Positions 36,225 through 49,069 of a DNA stretch of 64,000 bases are shown here, piece by piece. Source of the stretch: Nectonema munidae (taxonomy: Eukaryota > Nematomorpha > Nectonematoida > Nectonematidae). The stretch covers positions 434,001-498,000 of the forward strand of contig JAUIRK010000993.1 of assembly GCA_030549495.1 (NCBI GenBank), read 5' to 3'. Below the pieces are notes generated by a model. It was not told where the DNA came from. It did not search any database and worked only from the letters and a program-made list of their open reading frames with translations. The stretch's first letter is position 1; each line of letters begins with the position of its first letter. The position numbers and the translations under genes were made by a program.

Positions 36225-37300
36225 CAGTGCTTATCAACCTTTTTTTACCCATGGACCCCTTTTCTCTTTTTTTTTTGGTAGACCCCTTCATCAAAATTGG
36301 ACATACAAAATATTTTATTTTAATATTTTTCACTAATAAAATTTTTGAGGTTATGATAAAGAAAATTATATTAGAATTCATATTGGAATGAAAGCAAATC
36401 TAATGCAAATCAATTATATACTATTATTAATAAATGAAAACTATAACGAAAATTAACTTTTTATAATAAAAACCGTTATGATCTGGTTTTCTTCATGGAT
36501 CACCAAAATATCATTGTAGACCCCTAATTTATAATATTTCGCCTGTCGACCTGCTGAATTATTATATGGATCCATAGGCAGTAGTGGGATTCAGCCGGTT
36601 CGTTAGAACCGTCTCATGGAATTTTGTGAGTTCGGTGAACCGACTAGTCGCTGTCAGTAATCTTCTGCCTCTCATCCAAAAAGAACCGGAACCGTTGGGA
36701 GGGTACGTTTCGTTAGTGATTTAGTGCATAGTTTATTTATAAAAGTGGTAACCAGGTTTGCTAGCATGTGTATCGTGCTTGTTTTCTCTGTACATTGGTG
36801 TTAATGACCAACGTATCTTATATTATACCTAGATTTTGACTATCATTTACGTTGAAGGTATCATATATGATACGCTTGATAAAAAGACAGATTTGAATTA
36901 AACAAAATTCTTTTTCAGGATATTTTCTCTATTAAACTTTAAATAATCATCGAAGATACTGTGAATATAAAATTTGAAACATCCGTGGTGTCTTTTTAAG
37001 AGTTAAGTCTTTAGTCTAAAAATGTTAATCTTTAAAATTTGATGTTTATTTATAGCAAAAAAACAATAAAGTATCGAATAACCTAAAATATATATTTTTT
37101 ATTGCTAAGATTTATTTATTTAAAAATATAAGAGGAGAATTTTAAAGATAAGATTTAAAAATATATATATTTGGAAATAATCAAAATTGATCAGTTGATT
37201 TGCTGACAAATTTGGCTTTTTTGTAACAAAACCGGCTGACAAAAAATTAGAATCCTACTACTGACCCTAGGGTCCATGTGACCCCGGTTGAGAAATCAGG
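36225..37300. mobile_element. hAT-like non-autonomous element containing a nested one
   Basis: The left end CAGTGCTTATCAACC pairs with the right end GGTTGAGAAATCAGGG, a common hAT terminal pattern. Phrases such as CCCATGGACCCC and GGGTCCATGTGACCCC resemble the element at 22716. A second element (36579-37263) interrupts it. I could not find a matching 8-bp duplication for the outer element. Confidence 0.55.
36579..37263. mobile_element. Nested hAT-like MITE (685 bp)
   Basis: It starts CAGTAGTGGGATTCAGCCGG and ends AGAATCCTACTACTG. The flanks are TCCATAGG and ACCCTAGG, a degraded 8-bp duplication (6 of 8). AACCGGC/GCCGGTT phrases lie just inside both ends. Confidence 0.65.
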
Positions 37301-38559
37301 GATCAAAGATTATTAAGATTTTTTTACTATAGAGTTATTGTTTAAATTAAATTTTTACACAATTAATAATTCTTCGACAACAAATTTATCAAGTGTAATA
37401 AAATACATTTTTTAATAGTGGTATTTTCCCTAGTCAAAAATTTTGAAGCAACACATTATATTAAAGCTGAAGTTAACAAAAGCTATTAAATAATAAGTTT
37501 TGCTATAAGATATTATTAAATGTATTATTATTATAAAAAGAATTTGTATGAAATGATTTCATTAGAAATTCAACAAGGAGTCGTGATTGATAGTTTTTCA
37601 AGGTGATCCACAATAGACTCATGAAACATTTGATATACTTGAAATTATGGTTCTATTTTCCTTCCAGATAATAATCATTAAATCAAATAAAGGATTTTTG
37701 CTTCAAATTTCAAAAATGCTTATACAAATACAAATGTATTTGATCCAACCCTAATACACATTCAACAATTCATTTTTGTCAATAATTTTAACGCTTTGTC
37801 TTTGATAGCCTCCTAAACAAGAGACAGCTTCCTATATTTTAGTTACTATATTGAATTCTATTTACATATTGTATAATTTGTTTGTTTTATGGATAAATAA
37901 GCTTTTTGAAATTTTCTAGGAGTGCGATTTCAAAGAAGACCTTCAGGTATACTATTTAAACCCTTTATCGATAAAAAGCCCTTTTAAAAATTTACCTAGA
38001 GCGGAGATTTCGATGAAGAGCCTCATGAATGTGATATACTCATTTATCCCTGAATACCTTCAAGAATCCATACCCTCTAAATGTTCAGTATAATTCCAAT
38101 GATCCAAATCTATTAAGTGATCCTTACTCTTTCAAAGATTGATATCTGCTAAGCAATTTCAATGAGGCATTGCGTCCTCTCACTTTTGACTACCGGCAGT
38201 TTGTCGAGCGCTTTTTCATCGATTAATATTTGATCAGATGGTCTATTTGTCAATGGAAAATTGGCCAAATTCACTTTTTGCTGAATCAATATACAGTCAA
38301 AACTGCCTAAACCGAATCTTTGCTAATCCGAAATTCTGTATATATCGAAAAAAATTGTAAGTCCCACTTTTACTTCTATACATTCAATACCAATTTATCC
38401 TTAATAATCCGAATTTTGTCTATTCTGAAAACCGAACTAAAATTAAAAAAAAATAAGGAGCTACATTTTGTGTAAACTGAAAAAAAGTATCGTCCTTTCA
38501 TAGACAATATATGACTAATGAAAAATTGTTTTTCTTTATATCAATTGTATTTGCTAATG

Positions 38560-38665
38560 ATCATCACACACATCATATTTATTACGCTTCTGCGAATATG
38601 TAACATGCGAATATAATCATCACACACATCATATTTATTACGTTTCTGCAAAGATGTAACGAGAT
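38560..38665 (+). repeat. 59-bp direct duplication at the transposase 5' end
   Basis: The phrase ATCATCACACACATCATATT followed by TATTACG(C/T)TTCTGC and ATGTAAC occurs twice, starting about 38563 and 38622. It stands where the N-terminal DNA-binding helix of the transposase should be encoded. Confidence 0.8.
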
Positions 38666-40119
38666 GACTAATATGTGTAAAAAATATGGTATTGGTGTAA
38701 GTGCAATGAGCGAAATAATGAAAAAAGCCAACTTTTATCTTGATATTTATGAAAAAAACGCCAATGGGAAGAAAAAGAGATTTGAAAAGTGTTGTAGATT
38801 CGATGAAATAAATCAAATGATGTATGAATGGTTTGTTCAAGCCAGAAGCAAAAATTTCCCTATTTGTGGCCCAATTATACAAGCCAAAGCTGTCGAATTC
38901 AGCAAGCTTTTGGGTAATGATTATTCTGAATTTAAAGCTTCCGTTGGTTGGCTTTGTTCTTGGAAGTCTCGTTACACCATAAAATCATATTCATTTTCAG
39001 GCGAAAGTGCCGTTGTCGATGAAAAAACTTTGGAAGATTGGATTCAAAGACTTCCTTATTTACTTGAAGAATACGATCTAAAAGATGTATTTAATATTGA
39101 TGAGACTGCTTTATTCTACCGTGCATTGCCAAACAAATCTCTTGTCAAGCAGCCATTATGGTGTTAAAGTTTGTAAAGAACGTTTAACTGTTCTGCTTGG
39201 GTCTAGTACTACTGCAGAAAAATTAACCCCTGTAGTTATAGGGAAATTCAAAAATCCAAGATGTTTTAAAAATGTAAAAAATTGTCAGTTGCCTGTTGCT
39301 TACACACATAATAAAAAATCCCAGATGACCACCCAAATTTTTACTACATGGTTAAATGAGGTCAATAAAGAAATGAAACGGCGAAAAAGAAAGATTCTTA
39401 TATTTTTAGACAATGCAACTTCTCACACGTCTACAATGGAGCTTTCTAATGTATCTTTGAAATTTTTACCAGCTAACACCACTTCACGTATTCAACCCCT
39501 TGATCAAGGTGTCATTCGATCGTTTAAAGCCCAATACAGAAAAACAATGCCTGTGCAGTTAATCTCAAAAATGGATGCTGCAAACACTGTTACAGACTTG
39601 ATAAAATCTGTAACAGTTCTAGATGCTCTTTTTTGGATTTCAGCTGCTTGGAAAGAAACCAGTGTAACAACAATTTCTGAATGTTTTAAGCGTTGCGGTT
39701 TTCCTGTAAACTCTTTAGAAGTAGCAGGCGAAGCTAATGAAGACAATTTGTCTTTACAACATTGTTTAAAACATATCGAAGTGGAGCCAAACAATGAAAA
39801 TGAATACATAGAAATTGACTCTTTAGAACCTACAGAAAGATTCGAAAATTTTGAAACAAGTATTGTTGAAAACTTTACTCAAGTGAGCGATTCTGAAAGT
39901 GTGGAAAGTGAGAATGCTCTAATAGAATTAGAACAAGCACCTTCTAATTTGACTCATAAAAACGTAATAAATATTTTAAAAGAACTCGAAATTTTTGCCA
40001 TTTCCAAAGAACCAAATATGTTACCTCATATTCATCAATTGATGCATATAAACAACTTGTCTATAACTAAGAACAAATTATCTCAAAGGCAAACTCTAAT
40101 TGATGATTACTTGGTATGA
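38664..40119 (+). pseudogene. Tigger transposase, single frameshift
   Basis: The first frame (38664-39167) has MCKKYGIGVSAMSEIMKK (end of the psq helix), MMYEWFVQARSKNFPICGP (CENP-B-type helix-turn-helix) and FNIDETALFYRALPNKSL with the first catalytic Asp. The reading then shifts by one base near 39130-39155 into a frame ending at 40119: HYGVKVCKERLTVLL, then VVIGKFKNPRCFKN, then ILIFLDNATSH (second Asp), then RIQPLDQGVIRSFKAQY (third Asp), an acidic linker, and a C-terminal RQTLIDDYLV. All three catalytic acids are present. The extreme N terminus is not recognisable and is replaced by a 59-bp direct duplication. The copy looks young but cannot make an intact protein. Confidence 0.9.
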
Positions 40120-40635
40120 ACAAATATTATAATTTTAGTAAGTTCATTTTTTATTAATAAATTTTCTGATCTTATTTTAACTTTTATTTTGTTTGATATT
40201 TAAATAAATTTTTACCGTTTTTATTTAGTTATTTAAGTTTTACTATTTTTATTTTGTAAGTAAACGCTGTGATAAATTTTTTACAATATTAAATTTTTAA
40301 GATTTGCTATTATTTTTTAAACTTTAAAAATTTTTATTCAAAAATTTTTGTTTATATTTAGATTTGTTTATTTTTTTAAAAATAAAAAGTTTTTAAATAG
40401 TTAATTTTAAAAAGTTTTTAGTGAAGAATTTATTTTTGGTTAATATGAAAATATATTTCAAAAATATTTATTCTTGATATCTCTTTTTAGTTTTTTTAAC
40501 CTTTAGAAAAGTTTGATAAAAAATTAGTAGAATAAAATAAGAAATTTTACAATGAAATTTTCTGTATACCGAATTCTATATAAACCGAAATTTTCTTTTA
40601 GGCCCAATGGAGTTCGGTTTAGGCAGTTTTGACTG

Positions 40636-41980
40636 TACTTATTATATGTTAATTGAGCAATTCTCTAATTGAGTAACGTTCTCTCTGAATAGCTAAATAA
40701 GTAACTAATAATGTTTTTGTTTTTTTTTAATATTGACTAACTGACTGACTAAAAAAATAACTACCTATAACCAACCAAACACCATGCCAACTATGGAAAC
40801 AAATTATTCAAATAACTATGGGGCCATTTTGATAAAATATAATACTTAAAAGACATAGCATTCGTATTCACCCTTGAATAAATTTCTTGAAATATCTTCT
40901 CACTTTATGATTGTCATAAATATGGAGTAAATAATAAATTATTTTAAATAGAAAAGATGTTTAAAAAATTAGAATAAAAAATTAAACCCATTACGAAAAG
41001 ATGTAAAAGAAAAACTTAAAACTTCTAGGACAATTTTGTTAAATATAAAAATAAGCCTAATTAAATCCGGGTACTATACAAAATATTTAAAAGCAAAAAA
41101 TGTTAATTTAATCACATTAATAAACTTCCTTAAAAACTGCTATCTTCAGAAGACTGAGACAATTTCTTACTTTAGAGATATTTATATCAAATTTATAGTT
41201 TCGTATTCTTTTTGAGATCAAATAGGAGTTAAAGAGAACTTTCACTACAGCATTAGATGGCAGGTGCCAAACGCCTTATCTAATAATAGGCAAAAATACT
41301 ATTCAAAAAGCTGACTTATTTCTAAAATTTTTATCTTACTGAAAAAATTAACCAATGAAAATTGCTTCTTTAAAAACCAATGATTTATCTCGATTTACAA
41401 ATATGCATACAAATTGAAAGACATTTTTTTAATAATATGTCAAAGTTTCTCCATAAAACAATTTTCTCCCAATATTTTCGAATCTTTCCATTTTAGTCTA
41501 CGTAAACTTAGGCCCAATGTTTGTATGAAGCTTTTCCAGCATTCATCGCCCAAAAAAGAACAATAAGTTTAACCGTTTTCACTGATTTTTAGAGTAGCTG
41601 AGATTTTGTTGAAACGTATAGCTGTATAACTGATTCTAATATGTATATCAATTTTTTCTTTTTCTTACAAATTTCTATATAATTTTCTTTCTTTTTCATT
41701 CAGTTTTTTGATATTTTGATTTTAAGGATCCACTTACATTGTGTTTCAAGTTACTTGCATGCACAAAGATAAGTTTACAAAAGGAATTATAAAAAATTTC
41801 GTTTTATCTAATATTATTCCGAAATTAGATATTACAGGATACGCACCGGGTGTGACACTTCACCGAAATATTCACAAAACTTTCGGAAATTTTGATTTTT
41901 TCAATTAAAAATAATTGATGTCTTTCAATGTTTTTAACATATTTAGAAATTATATAGATATATAGTTATGTTTGTTATAT
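40636..41980. other. No gene seen between Tigger and LINE
   Basis: AT-rich sequence with no frame over 60 codons and no recognisable repeat boundary. Confidence 0.6.
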
Positions 41981-42400
41981 AATAATAATAATAATAATAA
42001 TAATTTTATTTTCAAAAGTATATATTTTAAAAGAAATTTGCGAACAAAAATAAATATGGATAGATCGGCATCGAACCAAAAGTATAAGGAGATTAAAGGC
42101 AAAATTTACTTTTGAAGGTTGGTATCAAAGGCCATTAAAACCGCTGAAAGAGACATCAACCTGCTTTTAAAATCTTGATGTTAACAGGGAATATATGTTG
42201 GAAATGCCATAAAAAGAATCGTAATAAAAGTGAAGATATGAGGAAGTGAAAGAAAAAGAGAAACATAATCTATAATTAAGAATAGATTACATTCCTAAAT
42301 AGGTATAGAATCCATTAGAGAGAAGTGGTTATGTTTTTGCAAACAAAACAATTTGATGATACGCATTGAGTGATTGAAGCATAGGAACTATTAAAATTTG

Positions 42401-44329
42401 CTAAGACCATCTTTTGAAATGCTTTAATATTTGTAAAAAACTGATTGAAAAAAGTTCATTGGTATTGTAGAGTGTAGAAATTTTGTATGTAAAGCATTCT
42501 CTTGATTTGAAATAATTATAAAAAGGTATAGACATTTTACCAGCAAAACGAGGAGACCTTCTGTTTTTCTCAAAGTTAAAAGAGATAAATATGTTGAAAA
42601 TTGGGGGCAACATATTGTGCAAAAATTTGTACAACGTATTATTTACATTGAAATTATATATATCTTCAAGTTTGAGCAAGTGGTGTTCGTGAAATATTCT
42701 GTTTGTATGAGAAATTGGATGAAGGTTGAAGACAACTCTTAGTGTTTTTTTTGTAATGAAAAGAGAGTTGTGTCTTTTGTATGTCCCCAGTTGAATATGC
42801 TGTATCTAAGATGAGGTAGAAAAAGGGTTTTATAAAGAAGTAGCATTGTTTTAGTAGGGAGGAATCTTTTGGCTTGTCTTAGAATACCAGAGATATAAGC
42901 CAATTTGTGAGAGATATGAGATAAATGGCTTTGCCAAGAGAGATTACTCTTGACAATCAAACCCAAGTAATTAAATTCGTTAACCTTTTCATAACCAAGC
43001 TTTTCTAAGTAGTTTGCATATTGAGTATCGCCAAATCTGTACGAAAAGGAAATATATTTAGACTTTTTTTGTTCAAAGACAAGCCATTTTGCATAAACCA
43101 ATTTTGTAACATCCTAACATTTCTCTCGAGAAAGTGATCATTTAAATTTTCATGTTCCAAAAGTACTGTTATGTCATCCGCATACATTAGAACTCTTGCA
43201 TCTGATGTGACACTAGCAATGTCGTTCATAAAGATGTTGAAAAGAACTGGGGCTAAAATTGTACCTTGAGGCACTCCAGAAATCACTTTCTTTTTATCAG
43301 ATATGCAATCATTGACATAGACCCTTTGAGATCTGTTTTCAAGATACGATTTGAAGAATTCAATAGTGGCATCAGTAAAACCATATAGTCTTAATTTGGA
43401 CAAAAGTAAGGAATGGGGTAGGGAGTCGAATGCGCGGCTTGTATCTAGAAACAGAGAACAAACTTGGTTTCTTCTGTCAAGGGAAGAGATTACGCAGTTC
43501 AAGAAGTAAGTATGCAAAATTTCTGTAGAATAGTGCTTTCTAAATCCAAATTGAAATGGAGATAAGAGGTTGTGAGTTGTAAGGTAGTTATCGAGCTGTT
43601 TGTGAATAATTTTTTCAAATACTTTTGAGACAGAACTTACGATTGATATAGGTCGGTAGTTTACAACATCACTTTTGTCACCCTTTTTGTGGACAGGAAT
43701 TATTTTGGTACTTTTCAAAATTTCAGGAAAGGTGTTATTCTGGATGCATAAGTTGAATGATTTCATCAGGGGATGTGCAATGTAGTTTTGAACTTTTTCA
43801 AATCATAAACTGATAGGCCATACACATCTTCAGAGCGACTACTTTTTAAAGAATTGAAGGACAAAAGAATATCATTCATAGAGATATCTTTGAGAAAAAA
43901 TGTTGAAGATTTAGATTCAAGGGTAAGTGTACTATCTTTGTGTACGTAAGTACTATTAAAGCTTTCAGCGAAGTAATCACTAAATAGTTTACAGATAGAA
44001 ACATCCCTTGATACTTCGACATCATTAACAACCATATGGGAGATTTTAGACTTGGCTCTAGGCTTTACAAAAGAATTAATAATTCTCCAGGTAAACTTTG
44101 TATCCTTATTATTACTTAGTATTTTTTCAAAATAATTTCTTTTTAAATTTTTGGCTGTATATTTAACTTGATTTCTCAGAAAGACAAAGATATCTCTTAA
44201 TTCGTAAGTCTTTGATTTTTTCCATTTAGAGTAGGCCTTATTTCTTTTATTAATTAATTCTATAAGGTTTTCATTGACCCAACTATTTTTTATTTTCCTA
44301 GTATGAGGGTTAGAAAAAAAACATTTCAT
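42401..44329 (-). pseudogene. LINE reverse transcriptase and C-terminal region
   Basis: The linker (44329-43766) is Lys-rich. After a frameshift near 43766 the reverse transcriptase follows: PVHKKGDKSDVVNYRPISI, FLDTSRAFDSLPHSLLLSKL (motif A), ISGVPQGTILAPVLFNI (motif B) and LMYADDITVLLEHE (motif C, intact YADD). A second shift lies in an A-run near 43080-43100, and a third in an A-run near 42745. The last frame (42679-42401) has LEDIYNFNVNNTLYKF, the usual helical C-terminal part. The catalytic residues are preserved but at least three frameshifts make this copy inactive. Confidence 0.9.
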
Positions 44330-45150
44330 TGATAAATTTTTTAATTCTGAGATTTTTTGAAATAAGAGAGCTTAACAAATAAGAGGGATCGTTCTCTTCT
44401 TGATTAACAAAAGAGATCCAATCATATTCAGAAACTAGCTTTAAAAAAACTTTTTCATCAAAGAAAGAATTATTTTTAGTTTTTGAAAGAGAAGATGTTT
44501 TAAAGATAACCAAATAGGGTAGTGGTCTGATATGTTTGTATTAAGTACAAATGCTGAATAATCAAATTGACGATTTGGTATCAAGATATTGTCCAGTAAG
44601 GTGTCACTATTCGGACGGGTCATAGTAGTAATTGTAGGAAGCATCGAATGAGAGATACACAAAGTGAAAAACCTATTAATAGCTCGACTTTCAATATTAA
44701 AAAGATTGAAATTAAAATCTCCAATTAAAATATTAGTAAAATTGAGAGGAAGCTGATTCAGATAGATTTCAAACTGGTCATTAAAAGACTCCTCAACGCT
44801 GGATATATTTGTTGGTAGTCTATAGAAATTATGCAGCATAAAAAAACGTCTATTAATTATTAGTTCCACGCAAAAATACTCAGCAATAGACTCAAAACTA
44901 CCAGAACTAAAGATTTTATATGAGAGATTTTCATGAATAAAAAAACATAAACCCCCATGCTTTGAGATAACTCTCGGCGATGATAAAAATATATAAGAGG
45001 CAAGAGTAAAACTAGAAAAATCAGAATCTGTGAGCCAAGACTCTTGCAAACATATAACCGATATAGGGTGGGTGGAATGCCAGTTTAACGTACTTATAAG
45101 TACTTCTAGCTCTGAAAATTTTGCTCTTAATGATTGAATATTAAGACTAA
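44310..45150 (-). pseudogene. LINE endonuclease domain (EEP family)
   Basis: Upstream of the longest frame the minus strand reads SLNIQSLRAKFSELEVLI, a usual opening for LINE endonucleases, then ICLQESWL (catalytic Glu), GGLCFFIHENL, ILIGDFNFNLF (GDFN motif) and NISDHYPIWLSL (SDH motif near the end). These residues are the known active-site residues of the endonuclease that nicks the target for reverse transcription. The main frame is 45049-44441. A shift near 44513 moves into 44513-44310. Confidence 0.87.
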
Positions 45151-46191
45151 TAATATTTAATTCATTAGTTTCTATAACCGAATCAGGGGTTAGAAAGGAA
45201 CTAGATTTTATATTAATGTTATCATCGAATATGTTTAAAGAAAATATATCATTAAAATTAGATATACCTAAAAAATATATATAGGTATGTACTTTCTTTT
45301 TTTTGATAAGTTGTTTGAAAAAAATTAAGCTTTTGGAAAGTTTTGATATTTCAATTTATTTCAGTTTTTTGAACTTATAATAATAAATATATTAAATTAA
45401 TAAAAACAGAAAAAAAAATCATTTTAAACAGTAGCAACCATTGAAATACATCGTATTATTATTATTTTGTTTTTAAAAAATTAAGATTTCGAAAGGTTTT
45501 GAAGAGATTTCGTTTTATCTCATATTATTTCATGGATCCACACTCTGCCGACTTTACAAACACGTTTAATTGCAAAAACATTCAGCACCAAAAAGCGTAA
45601 GGCGAAACGAGTTTGAACAACACTTTTTGAGCAGTTTGCTTCAACACACGTACAACAATTGCTGCTTGACTTAGCTGAGATCATAAAAATAATACTAGTT
45701 TTTAATAGAATAGTATATAATATATGGACCATGGTGGCGTACCAAGAGGAGCGAACGGGAGGAGGTTGTTTCGCCTTAGAGGCAAACTTTATTTCATTTA
45801 ATATATGTAGTTAATGAAAATGCATTAGAACTAGGGTTCGCTCCCGGTTCCAAAGAACCGGGACATTCTTGGTTCCTAAATTTTAGGAATCGTAACTTAT
45901 TCCCGGTTCCGAGACTTGCCTAGTTATTCACCCATTTATCTCTGATTTATTTGTTTACTTTAAACATTTTAATTCTCCTTTCTTTAAAATTCTTTCAAGC
46001 TAAAATGATAGAAAAAATCATGACCCATTTGTTTATAAAAAATCAATATATCAAAAATTTGCATCTCTCTGTTTCTGTGTAGCTCATCGATTTTTCATTC
46101 TATCAAATATATATTGAATATTCCAGAAGTTTGCATCTCTTTGTTTCTTTGCAAAGCAGAATAAAGGAATATCCTCAGTTGATATGATCCA

Positions 46192-46443
46192 TTGCTTGAA
46201 AAATATTTTAATGAAATAAGTGAACTTGAAGGTCCAAGCACTTCAACTATAGCTAGTGAAGATATATTTGATGCCAACAAAGAATTTAAACTTTTCGAAG
46301 CGACAGGCAAACGAACAGAAAAAATGAATAAACTTTTAGCTGCACTTCTTTCAAACCTTTGCTTGACGGACTCTATGCATTTTTACACCAGCAAACTTTT
46401 GTTGAATTTTAAGCCAGTTAGCTCAATGGCAATGCCCATATAA
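46192..46443 (+). pseudogene. hAT transposase, C-terminal fragment
   Basis: The frame has ISELEGPSTSTI, then NKEFKLFEATGKRTEKMN then KLLAALLSNLCLTDSM and a partial TSKLLLNF. The LFE-TG-RT...LL-AL pattern is the region before the hAT dimerisation motif, and the downstream part is degraded. It belongs by position to the element bounded at 45832-49061. The catalytic domain is not seen. Confidence 0.6.
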
Positions 46444-46614
46444 AAATTAGTTGTACATTTTACTTCTACGCTTTTCTAGATATACAAAAAATAAAATTGA
46501 GATTTTAAGATTAAAATACGATGAAAAGGCAAAAAAAAAATGTTTTTTTCAAAAAGTTTATTATAGATGTCGTTAAGTTATAACTCCTAAAATTGTCTAA
46601 AATATGAGCTTCAT

Positions 46615-47880
46615 TCAATTACACATTTGATAAAATAATAAAAAAGCATTTATCAATATTGAATAAAAAAGACTAACTTTATTTCCAGTTTGAACAAAAA
46701 GCGAGGAAGTGTTTTTGCATATAAAAACCTTACAACTTTCATATCTTCTTGTGGCTTTGTTAGACTTTGAAAAGCAAAAATGACAAGATGCTCTCTTTTT
46801 ATTTCTGGGACCAGCTTGAGAATCTGAATAACCATAAAATGATAGAAGACTTTTAATATTGGAGGGTTGCTCAGAAAGGGAAGAGCGAATTTTCATACTT
46901 TCATCTGCTAAGGCAAGGGATTCAGCATTTTGATGAAAAATTTTCTGTCACTCTTTTTGCCTTTAGGGGAAGCTTGTGGACAGATATAATTCAATATTAC
47001 CCAACTGTTTAGGGCACATATGTCCAAGTAATTACAAAATGCATCAAGAGTCCACTTTCTTGTTGGTTTGTAAGCACGATAACTTCTCATAATCCTTTCC
47101 CACATCGACACCACCCTTCTGTTCATATGTAAATTTCAGGTCGCATATAATAGTAAGATTTAGAATCGCAAATATGGTAGAACTTCAGGCCGTATCTTCC
47201 AGGTTTATGAGAATCATAAACTTTTACTTGACGGCCTCCTCTGAAACTAACCAATTGCTCATCAATGGTATCGGCATGATGGGATATCCAAAACTTTGAA
47301 AAAACTTCAGCAAAGTGATAGTGAATAAAGTGAATAGCACTGATTTTATCATTAGTATCGCGCCTTTCTTTGTCATCAAATCTTATGAAAACATGAATAA
47401 GGAAAAACATGTCATGCCCAATCGCAGCTCTCGAAAATGGGATAGAGTAGGAAGAAAACGAAGCTTTTATTTTGATTTTCTGGTCTCCATTTTGCCCAAT
47501 ATGTAATAAAACAGCAAAATTAGAGACATGACTTTGAAAGCTTTCTCAAGTTTTTGCATTGTCATGCTGTATATATGATGGATAATTTTAAGAGTTAAAA
47601 AAGACGTGAAGTCTTGTAAAACATTTGAAGTATTTTTACATGTTCCCTGAGAACCAGGAGGACGTCTAGCAGTGTTTCTGATATTTATACTTTCAACTCT
47701 ACCCCTAAGTGTAGAGGGAGAATCCCAAGAGTACTTAGTCGTATCTGGCTTAATCAAATTCTCATCGATTTCTTCCTGCAAATCTATCGAAGAATCTGAA
47801 GAACTAACAGAAGTTGAAGCTGAAAAACCTGAAGTCAAATCAGAATTATCATCCTAAGTAGACATTACAAGTGAAGATAC
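46615..47880 (-). pseudogene. piggyBac transposase relic 1
   Basis: Read on the minus strand: an acidic, Ser-rich N-terminal stretch (MTSGFSASTSVSSSDSS), DTTKYSWDSPSTL and a piece of the N-terminal domain. A later frame has FIRFDDKERRDTNDK and TIDEQLVSFRGGRQVKVY (first catalytic Asp in IDEQL), then HKPGRYGLKFYHICDSKSYY. After an internal deletion come a MWERIMRSYRAYKPTRKW helical segment and a C-terminal cysteine-rich part (KRASCHFCFSKSNKATRRY...SCKVFIC). Four frames are needed, so it is inactive. No clear TTAA ends were found. Confidence 0.85.
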
Positions 47881-49069
47881 AAAAAGTTTTGGGAAGTAGG
47901 AAATTCCAAAAATGAAATTTGTGATGATGATTGGAAAACACAGAGAAGATAAAAGTGGCACAAGTTTTATGTGATGAAAAACTCAGCAAACAAAGAAACG
48001 GTTGTGCGGGATTAGATAGAGTTTCACCTTAATGCTTTTTCGTTCGCGTAAACCATATGGTTTTCTATCTGATATACATAAATTCTACAACCACATTAGC
48101 AAGGATGAGATGAATACAAGTGAAATATGGAATGCTTCTTTTATTTGGTTATTAAATATTTGTATGTATAATCATCACATTTAAATTTGGATTTTGCTGA
48201 AACTTTAAATATAGGTTAAGAGTAAAAAAATTAGGAGGGTGTTGAAATTTTATTTGATTTAAAGAAAAAACCAAAAAGTTATAAACATGTCAAAAGCGCT
48301 AGGACAATTCGTCTCCGGTTAATTCGTCGAGGGACACTTTGTTAATAATATTAAAACATTTTTTATATTTGATAAAGATATAAAAACAAATATCAAAATT
48401 ATGAATTTTCAATAAAAAAACTTCTTTGTGTGCCATATTTGAACACCGATGCTTATTTTAGTTATACTCGATTGAAAAAATTTCAAAAACAGCTTTACTA
48501 AAGGGTGTAAGAAAAGCATTGACTCCGTCAACCACGTTATTTAAAGGTAGTCCGTCAAGCGAAGGTTAAACCTACACGTGTAGAAAGAGCTTCTGGGCTT
48601 TTTTTTTTATCGAAATTCGCTCTCAATTGTCGAATTCCACTTTAAATGCGCAAGTTTTTCTAAAAAATTTTACTTTAAAAATTGTTATCAGTGAATAAAG
48701 CTTTTTTAATTAAAATTTTAGTTTGTTTATTTCTTTTTGGGCGTTTAGATAAATAATTTTTTCCAAAAAGTCTATTTATTTGTAAAAAAAATGCACTTTG
48801 TTTTCTTGTTTTTCGATTATATGGTTTTTCTACACTTTATTGTTTATATAGAAAACCTTATTTTTTTTAAATGATTGTTACATATACGTAACCGACGAGA
48901 AATTTGTTGAAATTAGCAGGAATATCAACTACATGTTTCCGTTATCCTTGGCATAGTTAACAGATAAAAAGTAATATTTCTCAGAACCGGGATTTCCCGG
49001 TTTTTACAGTTTTTTTGGCATCGGTACCGGTTCTTAATTTTCGATACTATTGCGAACCCTAATTACAAC

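Larger units (their letters stand above)
38294..40635 (+). mobile_element. Nearly full-length Tigger/pogo transposon
   Basis: It is bounded by CAGTCAAAACTGCCTAAACC and its inverted partner (GGTTTAGGCAGTTTTGACTG), with TA on each side (38292-38293 and 40636-40637). The length of 2.34 kb is usual for an autonomous Tigger. Subterminal CCGAA(T/A) phrases recur at both ends. It encodes one transposase in two overlapping frames. Confidence 0.93.
41981..45260 (-). mobile_element. Non-LTR retrotransposon (LINE), minus strand, with (TTA)n tail
   Basis: On the minus strand it carries an apurinic-type endonuclease, a linker, a reverse transcriptase and a C-terminal region. It ends in a (TTA)n microsatellite (41981-42003 reads AAT repeats on the plus strand). 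No LTRs, no RNase H and no separate ORF1 were seen, so the 5' end may be truncated near 45.26 kb. The domain order and the LxKL-YG, SGVPQGT and YADD motifs fit the Jockey/CR1/L2 group; I cannot place the clade more closely. Confidence 0.88.
45832..49061 (+). mobile_element. hAT element with near-perfect 8-bp duplication, containing a piggyBac relic
   Basis: It begins TAGGGTTCGCTCCCGGTTCC and ends AATTTTCGATACTATTGCGAACCCTA in two pieces of recognisable repeat: TAGGGTTCGC and GCGAACCCTA are exact inverted ends, with GGTTCC/AACCGGGA phrases inside each. The flanks ATTAGAAC (45824-45831) and ATTACAAC (49062-49069) differ by one base. A hAT C-terminal fragment lies near the left end on the plus strand. 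The centre is occupied by a piggyBac transposase relic on the opposite strand. Confidence 0.85.

Noticed and set aside
39504-39809. Minus-strand 101-codon frame
   Set aside because: It is the shadow of the Tigger transposase on the opposite strand.
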